A model generated the notes under the pieces. It did no database searches and was not told the origin of the DNA. It worked only from the letters and a program-made list of their open reading frames with translations. Positions 63,307 through 64,000 of a stretch of DNA of 64,000 bases are shown piece after piece. The position numbers and the translations under genes were made by a program. The first letter of the stretch is position 1. Each line of letters begins with the position of its first letter. This DNA comes from Chryseobacterium sp. MEBOG06. GTDB lineage: Bacteria > Bacteroidota > Bacteroidia > Flavobacteriales > Weeksellaceae. The stretch covers positions 2,542,001-2,606,000 of the forward strand of contig NZ_CP084580.1 in the NCBI RefSeq assembly GCF_021869765.1, written 5' to 3'.

Positions 63307-64000
63307 ATGAAAAAATCATATGTATTATTACATCTGGCCGTTATTCTGGCCGGATTTACAGGTGTGTTCGGAAAATTAATCACCCTTAATGAAGGACTGC
63401 TGGTCTGGTACAGACTTCTCTTCTCCTCTATTATTTTATTTTTTATTTTAAAATTGCTGAGAATTCCCTATAGACTTTCTACACAGGAAAAAATCCATAT
63501 AATGAAAGCTGGGCTGCTTATCACCATGCACTGGCTTTTTTTCTACGCCAGCATCAAATACTCCAATATCTCAATTGGTGTGGTATGCTATTGTCTCACC
63601 AGTTTTTTTACTGCGGTATTCAAGCCCATCATTGACAGGGAGAAATTCAGAATCTCAGAACTTCTTCTCAGTGCACTCACTTTACTGGGAATCAGCCTGA
63701 TCTTTCATTTCGATGCTTCTTATCAGCTGGGGATTATGCTGGGTGTTATTTCTTCTGCTTTAGGAGCGCTGTACACCATTTATAATAATCGCTTGGTCAG
63801 ACATTTTGATACCAAAGTAATCAACTTTTATCAGATGATTGGCGGTACTTTAGGCCTCGGAGCAATTTTGCCCATATATCTACTTGTTTTCCCGGCAGAT
63901 AGCATAGTACCTGACTGGAAAAACACGGCTTATTTGGGCGTTTTAGCTCTTTTTTGTACAGTTGGATTATATGTGGCTTTTGCAGAGGTTTTGAAGAAAA
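63307..64000 (+). CDS. EamA-family (DMT) transporter, 3' partial
   Basis: The frame from the ATG at 63307 is open to the end of the window (231 codons plus one base). It reads MKKSYVLLHLAVILAGFTGVFGKLITLNEG, shown here by VLLHLAVILAGFTGVFGK, and has many membrane helices: HWLFFYASIKYSNISIGVVC, LLLSALTLLGISLIFHF, GVISSALGALYTIYNNRLV. This is the drug/metabolite transporter fold with two EamA repeats. The substrate is unknown. The gene ends outside the window. Confidence 0.9.
   Translation, partial: MKKSYVLLHLAVILAGFTGVFGKLITLNEGLLVWYRLLFSSIILFFILKLLRIPYRLSTQEKIHIMKAGLLITMHWLFFYASIKYSNISIGVVCYCLTSFFTAVFKPIIDREKFRISELLLSALTLLGISLIFHFDASYQLGIMLGVISSALGALYTIYNNRLVRHFDTKVINFYQMIGGTLGLGAILPIYLLVFPADSIVPDWKNTAYLGVLALFCTVGLYVAFAEVLKK

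Noticed and set aside
1..64000. CRISPR arrays, tRNA or rRNA genes
   Set aside because: No regularly spaced repeats, cloverleaf candidates or rRNA-like segments were noticed on reading. A dedicated tRNA or CRISPR scan was not possible here.

Overview
The window looks like a chromosomal segment of a Flavobacteriia member, most likely Chryseobacterium or a close relative (Bacteroidota). This rests on AT-rich DNA, SusC/SusD-type and other TonB-dependent receptors, promoter matches to the TTG / TAnnTTTG pattern, few clear Shine-Dalgarno sites, a GLPGLI protein, and several families that I associate with that genus (MKNLKKL-leader bacteriocin-like peptides, small transposase-like HTH proteins, VGINTPNP fibre-like proteins). 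The assignment is by recognition, not by database search.

Layout. 0-9.5 kb: the 3' part of a TonB-type receptor, a PAP2 phosphatase, a minus-strand SDR plus frameshifted FAD dehydrogenase pair, a SUKH-like protein, a secreted rhodanese/TlpA pair, a fibre-like protein and a DoxX protein. 9.6-16 kb: a LytS/LytTR-type two-component pair followed by a SusC/SusD pair. 16.3-18.1 kb: two DNA glycosylases and a GNAT enzyme. 18.2-32.4 kb: a nearly complete assimilatory sulfate-reduction locus: an Rrf2 regulator, cysH (APS-reductase type), cysD, cysN, cysE, cysK, cobA, cysJ and cysI. It continues with a 27-codon leader peptide ending MCMCC, a TonB-dependent receptor, and a fusion of precorrin-2 dehydrogenase (CysG N-domain) with a TauE/SafE permease. 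Together these activate sulfate, reduce it to sulfide, build cysteine and supply siroheme. There is no APS kinase, as expected for direct APS reduction.

32.6-40.7 kb: mixed housekeeping and regulatory genes. 40.7-44.2 kb: a Zur-like Fur protein, a MerC protein, a CobW-type metal GTPase and an alkaline phosphatase, with three copies of a GCAAC-N3-GTTGC-like operator. 44.4-51.8 kb: a phosphatidylserine-decarboxylase-like enzyme, a possible papain-fold protein, an ECF sigma/anti-sigma pair, MsrB, a fasciclin protein, two ferritin-like proteins and an XRE/S24 repressor.

52-63 kb is an accessory, decaying region. It holds an orphan glycine-zipper bacteriocin-like peptide with two CX3C motifs, two fibre-like proteins, HTH genes and their relics, a TPR/HTH membrane regulator with a deleted second copy, and a relic that resembles the start of a radical-SAM/SPASM peptide maturase inside a tandem duplication. 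It also holds a frameshifted GLPGLI protein and small gene fragments. The window ends inside an EamA-type transporter.

The observations I rate highest are the Cys/Met leader peptide between cysI and the TonB receptor, the orphan bacteriocin-like peptide with its three 11-residue repeats, and the maturase relic with the duplicated sensor region.
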